A stretch of DNA of 41,904 bases from Bacteroidaceae bacterium (GTDB lineage Bacteria > Bacteroidota > Bacteroidia > Bacteroidales > Bacteroidaceae): positions 1 through 41,904 of the forward strand of contig JAFWYQ010000098.1 in assembly GCA_017517605.1 (NCBI GenBank), in the 5' to 3' direction. The notes below the pieces were generated by a model. That model had not been told where the DNA came from, searched no databases, and saw only the letters and a list, made by a program, of their open reading frames with translations. Shown one piece after another: positions 17,961 through 25,365 of the stretch; within the stretch, counting starts at the first letter, position 1, and each line of letters starts with the position of its first letter. Made by a program: the position numbers and the translations under genes.

Positions 17961-17996
17961 GATACAATACAATTTGAGTTAATATAAAAACATGTC

Positions 17997-18084
17997 AAGA
18001 ACACAGAGACACAGAGTCACAGAGAATAGTAAACTTTGAACCTTAAACCATTCCAACTCTGTGTCTTCGTGCCTCTGTGTTCTT
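17997..18084. repeat. 28-base imperfect inverted repeat of ACACAGAG motifs
   Basis: Left arm 17997-18024 and right arm 18057-18084 match at 24 of 28 paired positions around a 32-base loop. It sits between nrdJ and the esterase gene, both on the minus strand, starting 18 bases after the nrdJ stop, so it may end the nrdJ transcript. No long T-tract follows on that strand. Confidence 0.7.
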
Positions 18085-18101
18085 CCAATCAATAAAGCAC
18101 A

Positions 18102-20639
18102 TTATCCACAACGTGAACTACCGCAGTGCTTGCAGATGAGGCACCCCTCCTGGTAAACCAATGTCTCGTGACCACAGTTGGGACACTTCTGGCCCTTGGC
18201 TTCGGTACCGTCCTGAACGTATTTCTTCAAGGCACGTTCCACACCGTTCTTCCACGTATTGATGCTCTCGCTGTCGAGTTGGAGCGAACCTACCAACTTG
18301 ATGACCTGCTCAATAGGCATACGATAACGGAGCACACCGGAAATCAGCTTCGCATAGTTCCAATACTCCTTGTTGAACTTCTCGGAAAGTCCCTCTACGG
18401 TAGTCTTGTAGCCTCGCTTGTTCTCGAACTGGAAGTCGTAACGCTTGCGTCCCTCCTCATCCGTAGTCTTGATGATGCGGCCGCGTGTCACACTCTTGGG
18501 AAGGATGATACCCTCTTCGTCGTCCTGCAGACCGGTAAAGATTTCGTAGGGATAACCGTCGAGCAGACCCACGAATGCCACCCACTTCTCCTTGTTGTTC
18601 TGGAAACGCACGATGTCGCAATCGAGTACTGTCGGACGCACCTCAGTCACTGTAGGCGGCTTGCAGGGAAGCGGCTCGTCCTTCTTGTCGCTCTTGGTAG
18701 AGACGAGCACACCGGCACGGCTTCCGTCGCGATATACGGTACAGCCCTTGCAGCCGCTCTTCCATGCCTCCACATAGAGACGGTTCACCAACTCCTCATC
18801 CACATCATTGGGCAAGTTGATAGTCACACTGATGGAGTGGTCCACCCACTTCTGGATAGCTCCCTGCATCTGCACCTTCATCAACCAGTCCACATCGTTT
18901 GATGTAGCCTTGTAGTAAGGCGACTGTGCCACCAGCTCGTCAATCTCCTCCTGTGTGTAACGCTTATCGGTGTCATAGCCGTTCACACGCATCCACTCCA
19001 GGAACTTGTGGTGATATACAATATATTCTTCGAAGGCATCGCCCGTTTCATCCATAAAGTCCACATGCACTTCCGGGTCGTTGGGGTTCACCTTGCGGCG
19101 ACGTTTGTATACGGGCATGAATACAGGTTCGATACCACTCGTTGTCTGCGTCATCAAACTGGTTGTACCTGTAGGTGCAATGGTAAGGCAGGCAATGTTG
19201 CGGCGGCCATACTGCTTCATCTCCTCGTACAGTGCTGGGTCTGCCTCCTTGATACGGTTCACAAAGGGGTTGTTCTTCTCACGCTCGCTGTCATACACGG
19301 CAAATGCGCCACGCTCCTTAGCCATGTTCACCGATGAGCGGTAAGCCTCCACAGCCACTGTCTGGTGCACCTTCACGCTGAAGTCCGTAGCCTCCTGTGT
19401 ACCGTAGCGGAGTCCCATAGCTGCAATCATATCGCCCTCGGCTGTGATACCCACACCGGTACGACGGCCCTGTCCGCTCTTCTTGTAAATCTTCTCCCAC
19501 AACATCATTTCGCTACCCTTCACCTCGTTGCTTTCGGGGTCGCTCTTGATCTTGTCCATGATACGCTCAATCTTCTCCAGCTCCAGGTCGATGATGTCGT
19601 CCATGATGCGCTGTGCCAATCCCACATGCTTCTTGAAGAGGTCAAAGTCGAAGTAAGCATCCTTGGTAAAGGGGTTCACCACGTATGAGTAGAGGTTGAT
19701 GGCCAACAGACGGCATGAGTCGTAGGGGCAGAGAGGAATCTCACCACAGGGGTTGGTGCTGACAGTGCGGTAGCCGAGGTCGGCATAGCAGTCGGGCACA
19801 CTCTCGCGGATGATGGTGTCCCGGAAGAGCACACCCGGTTCGGCGCTCTTCCAAGCATTGTGTACAATCTTCTTCCACAGAGCCTGCGCATTGATTTCTT
19901 TGCTCACCATCGGATTGTCGCTCACGATGGGATATTGCTGGGTATAGGGAACACCCTCGATGGCTGCACGCATGAAGTCATCGTCCAACTTCACCGACAC
20001 GTTGGCACCCGTCACCTTACCCTCGGTCATCTTGGCATCAATGAACGATTCTGAATCGGGATGCTTGATGCTCACACTCAACATCAGCGCACCACGACGA
20101 CCATCCTGTGCCACCTCGCGCGTACTATTAGAATAGCGCTCCATGAAGGGTACCAATCCTGTAGAGGTCAGTGCCGAGTTCTTCACCGGTGAACCTTTGG
20201 GACGGATGTGTGAGAGGTCGTGTCCCACACCACCGCGACGCTTCATCAGCTGCACCTGTTCCTCGTCGATACGGATGATGGCACCGTAAGAGTCGGCCTG
20301 ACCGTCCATACCGATAACGAAGCAATTCGATAGTGAAGCAATCTGGAAATCGTTGCCGATACCCGTCATGGGGCTACCCTGCGGCACGATGTAACGGAAG
20401 TGGTCCATCAAGTCAAAGAGTTCCTTTGCACTCAACGGGTTGGCATACTTCTGCTCGATACGGGCCACCTCATTGGCAATACGCCAATGCATGTCCTCCG
20501 GCGAGCGTTCATAGATTTTTCCGAACGAGTCTTTCACGGCATACTTATTCACCCACACGCGGGCTGCCAGCTCGTCTCCCTTGAAGTATTCGAGTGACGC
20601 CTCGAACGCTTCGTCATAAGAATAGGTTTTTTGTTCCAT
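18102..20639 (-). CDS. nrdJ: Class II (adenosylcobalamin-dependent) ribonucleoside-diphosphate reductase
   Basis: An 845-residue enzyme that makes deoxyribonucleotides using coenzyme B12, so it works with or without oxygen. Visible motifs: SLSNCFVIG (first redox Cys), STNPCGEIPLCPYDSC (the Asn-Cys-Glu catalytic set), APTGTTSLM (phosphate binding) and GCKGCTVYRDGSR. A TSCPD-type domain follows near residue 730 (GLSEKFNKEYWNYAKLISG), then a C-terminal zinc ribbon (CPNC ... CLIC.HC). The start is the second of two adjacent ATG codons, giving MEQKTYSYDEAF; the upstream MQPVRKF frame would overlap the promoter. The promoter leaves a leader of only about 30 bases, too short for a cobalamin riboswitch. 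Confidence 0.95.
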   Translation of the reverse strand: MEQKTYSYDEAFEASLEYFKGDELAARVWVNKYAVKDSFGKIYERSPEDMHWRIANEVARIEQKYANPLSAKELFDLMDHFRYIVPQGSPMTGIGNDFQIASLSNCFVIGMDGQADSYGAIIRIDEEQVQLMKRRGGVGHDLSHIRPKGSPVKNSALTSTGLVPFMERYSNSTREVAQDGRRGALMLSVSIKHPDSESFIDAKMTEGKVTGANVSVKLDDDFMRAAIEGVPYTQQYPIVSDNPMVSKEINAQALWKKIVHNAWKSAEPGVLFRDTIIRESVPDCYADLGYRTVSTNPCGEIPLCPYDSCRLLAINLYSYVVNPFTKDAYFDFDLFKKHVGLAQRIMDDIIDLELEKIERIMDKIKSDPESNEVKGSEMMLWEKIYKKSGQGRRTGVGITAEGDMIAAMGLRYGTQEATDFSVKVHQTVAVEAYRSSVNMAKERGAFAVYDSEREKNNPFVNRIKEADPALYEEMKQYGRRNIACLTIAPTGTTSLMTQTTSGIEPVFMPVYKRRRKVNPNDPEVHVDFMDETGDAFEEYIVYHHKFLEWMRVNGYDTDKRYTQEEIDELVAQSPYYKATSNDVDWLMKVQMQGAIQKWVDHSISVTINLPNDVDEELVNRLYVEAWKSGCKGCTVYRDGSRAGVLVSTKSDKKDEPLPCKPPTVTEVRPTVLDCDIVRFQNNKEKWVAFVGLLDGYPYEIFTGLQDDEEGIILPKSVTRGRIIKTTDEEGRKRYDFQFENKRGYKTTVEGLSEKFNKEYWNYAKLISGVLRYRMPIEQVIKLVGSLQLDSESINTWKNGVERALKKYVQDGTEAKGQKCPNCGHETLVYQEGCLICKHCGSSRCG

Positions 20640-20675
20640 CATTAGACTAAGTATATTGAATTTCCTAACTGGCTG

Positions 20676-20707
20676 CAAAACTACAGAGACTTTTTGAGTT
20701 GACCAAA
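20676..20707 (-). promoter_or_regulatory. nrdJ promoter, consensus Bacteroidetes type
   Basis: On the minus strand TTTG (20707-20704), 20 bases, then TAGTTTTG (20683-20676) match both the -33 and -7 consensus elements at ideal spacing. The -7 box is 37 bases before the nrdJ ATG. Confidence 0.8.
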
Positions 20708-21074
20708 CTTTTCACAAAGAAGTTATCAACAATTTGCAAAGTTTTCCAAAACAAAAACTTTAATCCCTAATTATCAGACAATTAAAAAATTCCATAACAT
20801 CCAAAAGTTATCCAAAACAGAAAACTACAGCAACACCAAGTTCTCTTTTTCAACAAACAAACATCACCAAACCCGCATCAACAAACGACTCTATAGGAAT
20901 CACTGAAAGATATGTACGTCGGGCACGAAAGAACCGTATCTTCAATGCCAAACATCCGCTATCTTATAGCCATAAAAAGTGAAGGATATATGAAAAGTTG
21001 TATTATCCTTTGGAGGAATAAAATATTTTGGGTAACCTGCGGGCGATTTATTAACTCCTCAAAAAATCAAGGTT
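20708..21074. other. AT-rich spacer, no gene seen
   Basis: This stretch is rich in A and short A-runs and has DnaA-box-like strings (TTATCAACA at about 20723, TTATCCAAA at about 20807). There is no further evidence for an origin. Frames on both strands are short and uneven. Confidence 0.5.
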
Positions 21075-21317
21075 ATGAAACGAATCATTTACTTTTTGTG
21101 TATATCAGCATGGATTCTTTCCCTTAATGCCGTAAATTCCTCGGATGAAGATGTTGTAAAGGATTACAAAGACTCTACGGAGTTCTCGATGACAGATACA
21201 AAATGGTATAGCAACACTCCAGTCTGTTACAGTTTAGGTACGGATACACTCATTGACGGCAATATATGGAGAAGCCTGTATAGAGGCTTGCAGCCTGATT
21301 CCCTTTTCGTCGTATGA
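21075..21317 (+). pseudogene. Truncated gene for a secreted protein
   Basis: An ATG opens a signal peptide (MKRIIYFLCISAWILSLNA). About 55 residues of mature sequence follow, with the string KWYSNTPVCYSLGTDTLIDG and then IWRSLYRG. This resembles the N-terminal part of many short Bacteroides secreted proteins of unknown function, which normally run 150-300 residues. The frame stops at 21317. The final codons overlap the point where the opposite strand becomes readable as an IS110 transposase N-terminus. The gene is therefore best seen as cut by a deletion or insertion that joined it to the IS remnant. It may still be transcribed as an 80-residue product, but that is doubtful. Confidence 0.55.
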
Positions 21318-21420
21318 ATAGCTGCCTTGAATACTCTTTTCATCCTCATTGAATGAAAAAACATGCATCAAATTTCTCTTTGGAGATGTCAATTCCAATA
21401 ATTTTGCTTACCTTTGCCAT
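21295..21420 (-). pseudogene. IS110-family transposase, N-terminal fragment, frameshifted
   Basis: From the ATG at 21420 the frame reads MAKVSKIIGIDISKEKFDAC. GIDISK is the first strand of the RuvC-like DEDD domain and holds the first catalytic Asp. At a run of six T's (21361-21356) the frame breaks to a stop four codons later. With one base less it continues as NEDEKSIQGSYSYDEKGIR, again IS110-like. A complete protein of the family has 300-400 residues, so about a tenth remains. Beyond about 21295 the strand becomes antisense to the truncated secreted-protein gene. Confidence 0.65.
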
Positions 21421-21439
21421 AACTATTTTATTTAAGTCT

Positions 21440-21640
21440 TGCAGAAGGCTCTTTGTGTGTTTCATCGATTCTACACACAGGCTCTAACGCCTAACGAACT
21501 GTCCGAAATCTACAAAGAGGGTAAAGGGGACTAACATTCTGAACGGTGTTATGAACACCAATGACAGTTAATAACCTTCATCCTTTACCTCTTCTGTTTT
21601 CTTTGCGAAGATAGCGAAAAATCGCTATCTTCGTTTTTTC
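21440..21640 (-). ncRNA. Candidate bridge RNA of the IS110 remnant
   Basis: Read on the minus strand downstream of the TATATTTG box. First comes a 5' hairpin of 11 perfect pairs (21633-21623 with 21616-21606). Then a domain closed by GGTAAAGG/CCTTTACC (21589-21582 with 21527-21520), with a large internal loop and an apical hairpin GGTGTT-AACACC (21559-21545). Directly after it is a second domain closed by CTCTTTGT/ACAAAGAG (21519-21512 with 21456-21449), with an internal loop and inner stem AGGC/GCCT (21492-21479). A 5' hairpin plus two stem-internal-loop domains just upstream of the transposase is the layout known for IS110 bridge RNAs. Read by eye, not folded. Alternatively the first hairpin plus T6 on the plus strand is only a terminator. 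Confidence 0.45.
21606..21639 (+). terminator. Terminator-like hairpin on the plus strand
   Basis: CGAAGATAGCG and its perfect complement (21606-21616, 21623-21633) with a six-base loop are followed by six T's. On the plus strand this has full intrinsic-terminator form, though no intact plus-strand gene lies upstream. On the minus strand the same hairpin would be the 5' stem of the candidate bridge RNA. Confidence 0.5.
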
Positions 21641-21642
21641 TG

Positions 21643-21650
21643 CAAATATA
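21643..21650 (-). promoter_or_regulatory. -7 box before the IS110 leader
   Basis: TATATTTG on the minus strand matches TAnnTTTG exactly. It places a start site within a few bases of the 5' hairpin. No good -33 element is found at the right distance. In IS110 elements this is expected if the upstream element is supplied by the other IS end in the circular form. Confidence 0.45.
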
Positions 21651-21760
21651 GGATGACAGAGACATCATCATTTGCAACAGTTTGGATGACACGGATTACC
21701 CTCCTCTCATAAAACGCTTGCTTTGTATCCGTGGAAATCCATCAACGCGCCGAATGGTAC

Positions 21761-22500
21761 AACCGTGTTATCCGTGCCTAAAAAAACTCTGTGTCTCCGT
21801 GTTCCAAATAAAAAAAATGTAATAAAGATACTTTTTGCTTACATTTTGTCAGATTGGAAATGTATATTTCCCCTGCCCGAAATGAATAAATATGCAACAG
21901 TGAGGGGGACAACAATCACCTTTTGTATATTTATGCAGAAAAAGAGGCATGGAAAAGCGGGAGGCTTCCCCCAAATAGATCGGATGAAGTCTCATGCAGA
22001 CTCTATGGCCCTACAAAAACGCTTAAGCGTGGCTGCGGTAACGCTTAACCGTTTTTTCGGCAGACTGAACACTTATTGCATTTTCTCTTAACAGTTATTC
22101 AACAACGCTTAAGAGATACCCGGTAAGTGTCAAGATTTGCCGTGCCAAGTCTCCTCTTCCTTTGAATAAACCTTCAGAATTGTGCCGCCAACCTCGATTT
22201 TTGCTTCTTTGGGATGCTTTACCGGCAAAAAAAACTCCTTTCGCGATTTTTTAGAGGCAAAACAGGAAACAAGAAAATAGAGCTTAATCAACTATATACC
22301 AGTATGGTAACTGGAATATGGAAGCGATTTCCTTCGCATATTTCTCTCCATCCTGTACCCCCCTTACGGAAATACAGAACTCTCGAAAGGCCGAATATAC
22401 ATTTTTACAAAATGTCAATAGTGGACAAATTATTTGGAAAGCAGAGACACGGAGACACAGAGTTTTTGTTTTAGGCACGGATGACACTGATGACACGGTT
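21761..22500. repeat. Region bounded by a long imperfect inverted repeat
   Basis: The arm 21761-21802 (AACCGTGTTATCCGTGCCTA, an A-run, then CTCTGTGTCTCCGTG) is repeated inverted at 22447-22500. The core ACACGGAGACACAGAGTTTTT is identical over 21 bases, and GGCACGGAT is also shared; the right arm has two small insertions. A further GATGACACGGATTACC lies at 21684. The interior (about 640 bases) has no convincing gene. The arms use motifs seen elsewhere in the window, so the pairing may be two independent copies and not one element. Confidence 0.55.
21805..22446. other. Gene-poor stretch with possible decayed coding
   Basis: No complete gene is seen. CGCTTAAG-type palindromes occur at about 22019-22030 and 22105. 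On the minus strand 22291-22130 is an open frame of 53 codons without an ATG (TTG start), with a protein-like composition in its second half (KHPKEAKIEVGGTILKVYSK). I do not recognise it. A plus-strand frame from 21881 starting MNKYATVRG is of random appearance. Confidence 0.4.
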
Positions 22501-22526
22501 GTTAGTCTTCGATTTAAGTTTACTAC

Positions 22527-22647
22527 AAGAATAGCATTCTTGTTAATGGAAGAATGCATTCTTCCCTGCTGACGAATACCATTCTTCTGAACAGTTAACT
22601 CCGTTCGCGAACCGGACAAATACGGTTCACGAACGGAGTTAACTGTT
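22527..22647. repeat. Near-palindromic repeat cluster and 25-base hairpin (array D)
   Basis: AAGAATAGCATTCTT (22527-22541), AAGAATGCATTCTT (22550-22563) and ACGAATACCATTCTT (22572-22586) are palindromes spaced 22-23 bases. A hairpin with 25-base arms follows (22590-22614 with 22623-22647, 24 of 25 paired). It contains GTTCGCGAAC and GTTCACGAAC exactly 22 bases apart, and AGTTAACT twice. It lies about 220 bases before the CotH gene. Confidence 0.85.
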
Positions 22648-22788
22648 TGGACCATTCCGCTTCGCCACGATGGAAGGGAACTATAGACATAGTTTAAGGT
22701 TTAAGGTTTAAGGTGCAAGAAAAAGCTCTGTGCCTCTGTGCACCAAGCACCTTTTTCCAACAATCCATCACATTTTTCGGTCACAAAG

Positions 22789-22820
22789 TTTTACTTATAA
22801 AGTAAAAAACACTATCTTTG
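22789..22820 (+). promoter_or_regulatory. CotH-gene promoter with a palindrome at -33
   Basis: TATCTTTG at 22813-22820 is a consensus -7 box. At 22789-22807 TTTTACTT-ATA-AAGTAAAA is a perfect 8-base inverted repeat covering the -33 region. A dimeric repressor or activator could bind there; the AT-rich composition makes chance occurrence possible. The start codon is 47 bases after the -7 box. Confidence 0.6.
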
Positions 22821-22867
22821 CACAAGCGAAACTATACACTTTGTATGCAAACCATTTACGATTGCCT

Positions 22868-25342
22868 ATGATAAAGATTCTTACCCGACATTTGATACTC
22901 TGCCTGCTGAGTGCCATGTATTGGCATCAAGCACAGGCACAGATTGTTATCAACGAAGTGATGCAATCGAACATCGATTGTGTGATGGACGATTTGAACG
23001 ACTTCCCCGACTCGTGGGTGGAACTTTACAACACCTCGGACAAGAGTGTAAACTTGGGAGAGTTCAAGATTGGCATCCTCAACAACCCCGACAACGCATG
23101 GAGCCTCCCCCACACGACCCTTGCCCCCCATAGTTATTACCTCGTATACTGCGACAAGGAGGGCACAGACAGACATACCGACTTCCGTCTGGAGTCGGGC
23201 AAAGGATGTTGCGTATACCTGTTCAAGAGCGACAACACGATAGCCGACCGGATTGAGAACCTACCCAAGCAACCGGCCCCCAACATTGCATACGGCCGTA
23301 AGGATAATGGCGGAGAGGAATGGGGCTATCAAGAGACTCCCACCCCGGGCAAGGAGAATTGTGGCATCATCTGCAACAACATATTGGGCGAACCGCAGTT
23401 CAGCCGGAACGGGTATGTCAAGACCAGTTCCAGTCCCTTCTTCCTCACTTTGTCGCTACCCGAAGATGCTCCCGAAGGGTGTGTCATACGCTACACTACT
23501 GACGGAAGCGAACCGACAGAGGCAAGCGAAGCCTACACCTCGCGCATAGTCATCGGCAAGACTACCGTTGTCCGTGCCAAACTCTTCTGCCAAGGATGGC
23601 TGTCACCGCGCTCGACTACCCATTCCTACATCTTCTTCCCACGCGAAATGACATTGCCTGTCATCTCCATTGTGTCAGACGAAAGTTATTTTTACGACGA
23701 CAAAAAGGGTATCCTTGTGCAAGGGACATACAATACGGAGCAGAAGAACTACCAGTACAATTGGCGACGCCCTATCAACCTGGAGTTCTTCCTCAAGACG
23801 ACAACAGACAGCGAACTGAACCAACTGTGCGAAACACGGATATTCGGTGCCGCCTCGCGCGACCATGCCCTGAAGTCGTTAGCCGTATATGCCCACAAGC
23901 GGTTCGGACAGAAACGATTCAACTACGAGTTCTTTCCCGACCAACGGCCGGGCATTGACGAATACAAGTCCTTTGCCTTGCGCAACTCGGGCAACGACTT
24001 CGACTACCTGTATATGCGCGATGCCGTCATCCAACGCATCATGGCCTCACACGTAGACCTTGACTGGCAGGCTTGGCGCCCGGCCATTGTCTATATCAAT
24101 GGCGAGTACATGGGTATGCTGAACATCCGTGAACGGAGCAACGAAGACAACATCTATTCCAACTACAATGGATTGGAAGACATCGACATGATTGAGAACT
24201 GGTGGGAACTGAAGGAAGGGACATGGGACAACTACAATACCTTCAAAGAGTTCTATACCGAACACGGACACACCTTGGCTGAATACGAGGAGTGGATGGA
24301 CTGCACCGAGTTTGCCAACCTGATGATTATGAACCTCTACTACAATAACCAGGACTTCCCCGGCAACAACGTAGTCCTGTGGCGTCCACGTGCCGAAGGT
24401 GGACGCTGGCGGTTCATTGCCAAGGACACGGACTTCGGGTTGGGACTGTATGGCTCGCGTGCCGACTACAACACCATCCAATGGATATACACCCCCGGCA
24501 TCGACCCCGACCGCGATTGGGGAAACAGCAGTGATGCTACCCGTCTCTTCCGCCGGCTGATGGATGACGAAGACTTCAAAAGGGATTTCATTGACCGCGC
24601 TGCCATTTACATGGGCGACTTCATGAACCACCAAGGCACGTGGGAATTGCTACAGTCCATGTACGAAGAGATAAAATACGAATACCCCAACCATCGTAAG
24701 CTGTTCAATGCTTGGTGGCCCAACTACGACGACGAACTGAACCAAATAAACAACTGGTTGTCCGAACGCTCGAACCACTTCTACCGACACATGGCCGACT
24801 ACTACGAGTTGGGTACTCCTACACCCATGACAATCAATACCGGCATCACCGATACCCAACGGGAGAATGTACAGATTACATTCAACGACATACCTCTTTC
24901 CGAAGGCAAATTCGACGGCAAGTTCTTCACAGGGCGCAACATCACCCTGAAGGCCCAGCCAACCAACGAATCTACCCGAATAACAGGATGGAACCTCACT
25001 ATCATAAAAGAGACTGGAACGAGTGAAGGAATCATTCACGGCGATGAGTGCTCCATCAAGATGCCGGCATGTGCCAGATTGGCATTCAATGTGCAAACGG
25101 AAACCGTATCAGCCATTCAAGAGATGAACACTCTACATTGGACATGGAAATCTGATGGCGGATACCTCAGCATTGATGGCACACAATACGGAGATGTCAT
25201 CCGACTGTACAATGCACAAGGAACACTTGTCGCTTCCACACGCTCAACAGGCGAAACGGTACGATTGGAACTCTCCGCAGCCCCGATACACATACTGACC
25301 GTTGGCGACAGTGCCGGTATCAAGATAGCAACGCCACAATAA
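22868..25342 (+). CDS. CotH kinase family secreted protein with lamin-tail and chitobiase-like domains
   Basis: An 824-residue protein. The ATG at 22868 gives a signal peptide (MIKILTRHLILCLLSAMYWHQAQAQ); the frame extends upstream across the promoter, which is not coding. Domain order: lamin-tail domain (about 26-135, INEVMQSN ... SWVELYNTS), chitobiase/HexA C-terminal-type domain (about 175-255, GCVIRYTTDGSEPT), and CotH kinase-like domain (about 265-610) with GMLNIRERSNEDN and the metal-binding KDTDFGLG. A beta-rich tail ends in a T9SS-like pattern (VIRLYNAQGTLV ... HILTVG). Family members are atypical protein kinases of the cell surface or spore coat; the substrate here is unknown. It starts a run of five same-strand genes, 23 bases before the M20 deacylase. 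Confidence 0.88.
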   Translation: MIKILTRHLILCLLSAMYWHQAQAQIVINEVMQSNIDCVMDDLNDFPDSWVELYNTSDKSVNLGEFKIGILNNPDNAWSLPHTTLAPHSYYLVYCDKEGTDRHTDFRLESGKGCCVYLFKSDNTIADRIENLPKQPAPNIAYGRKDNGGEEWGYQETPTPGKENCGIICNNILGEPQFSRNGYVKTSSSPFFLTLSLPEDAPEGCVIRYTTDGSEPTEASEAYTSRIVIGKTTVVRAKLFCQGWLSPRSTTHSYIFFPREMTLPVISIVSDESYFYDDKKGILVQGTYNTEQKNYQYNWRRPINLEFFLKTTTDSELNQLCETRIFGAASRDHALKSLAVYAHKRFGQKRFNYEFFPDQRPGIDEYKSFALRNSGNDFDYLYMRDAVIQRIMASHVDLDWQAWRPAIVYINGEYMGMLNIRERSNEDNIYSNYNGLEDIDMIENWWELKEGTWDNYNTFKEFYTEHGHTLAEYEEWMDCTEFANLMIMNLYYNNQDFPGNNVVLWRPRAEGGRWRFIAKDTDFGLGLYGSRADYNTIQWIYTPGIDPDRDWGNSSDATRLFRRLMDDEDFKRDFIDRAAIYMGDFMNHQGTWELLQSMYEEIKYEYPNHRKLFNAWWPNYDDELNQINNWLSERSNHFYRHMADYYELGTPTPMTINTGITDTQRENVQITFNDIPLSEGKFDGKFFTGRNITLKAQPTNESTRITGWNLTIIKETGTSEGIIHGDECSIKMPACARLAFNVQTETVSAIQEMNTLHWTWKSDGGYLSIDGTQYGDVIRLYNAQGTLVASTRSTGETVRLELSAAPIHILTVGDSAGIKIATPQ

Positions 25343-25365
25343 AACGAATAAAACGAACAGGATAT

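Larger units (their letters stand above)
21295..21655 (-). mobile_element. 5' remnant of an IS110-family insertion sequence
   Basis: The minus strand carries, in order, a consensus -7 box (TATATTTG, 21650-21643), a structured leader of about 200 bases and a transposase start at 21420 that reads as IS110 family for about 40 codons before the homology ends near 21295. The rest of the transposase and the right end are absent from the window, so this is a dead left-end fragment. Its outer edge is not defined; it should lie between about 21650 and 21685. Confidence 0.6.

Noticed and set aside
18103-18112. Perfect DnaA-box-like string TTATCCACA
   Set aside because: It overlaps the stop codon of nrdJ (Cys-Gly-stop) and is isolated. 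There is no cluster of boxes and no dnaA or dnaN gene.
20643-20720. Cobalamin riboswitch for nrdJ
   Set aside because: The consensus promoter leaves a leader of about 30 bases, and no B12-box-like string is seen.
20720-20815. Replication origin from AT-rich DNA and DnaA-like strings
   Set aside because: Two imperfect strings in AT-rich sequence are expected by chance, and no origin-linked genes are near.
21723-22091. 122-codon plus-strand frame
   Set aside because: It crosses the CTCTGTGTCTCCGTG repeat and has a random composition; no signal peptide or motif.
22284-22655. 123-codon minus-strand frame
   Set aside because: It runs through the 25-base hairpin and the ACACAGAG repeat, so the product would be mostly repeat-derived. 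Only its last 30 residues look protein-like.
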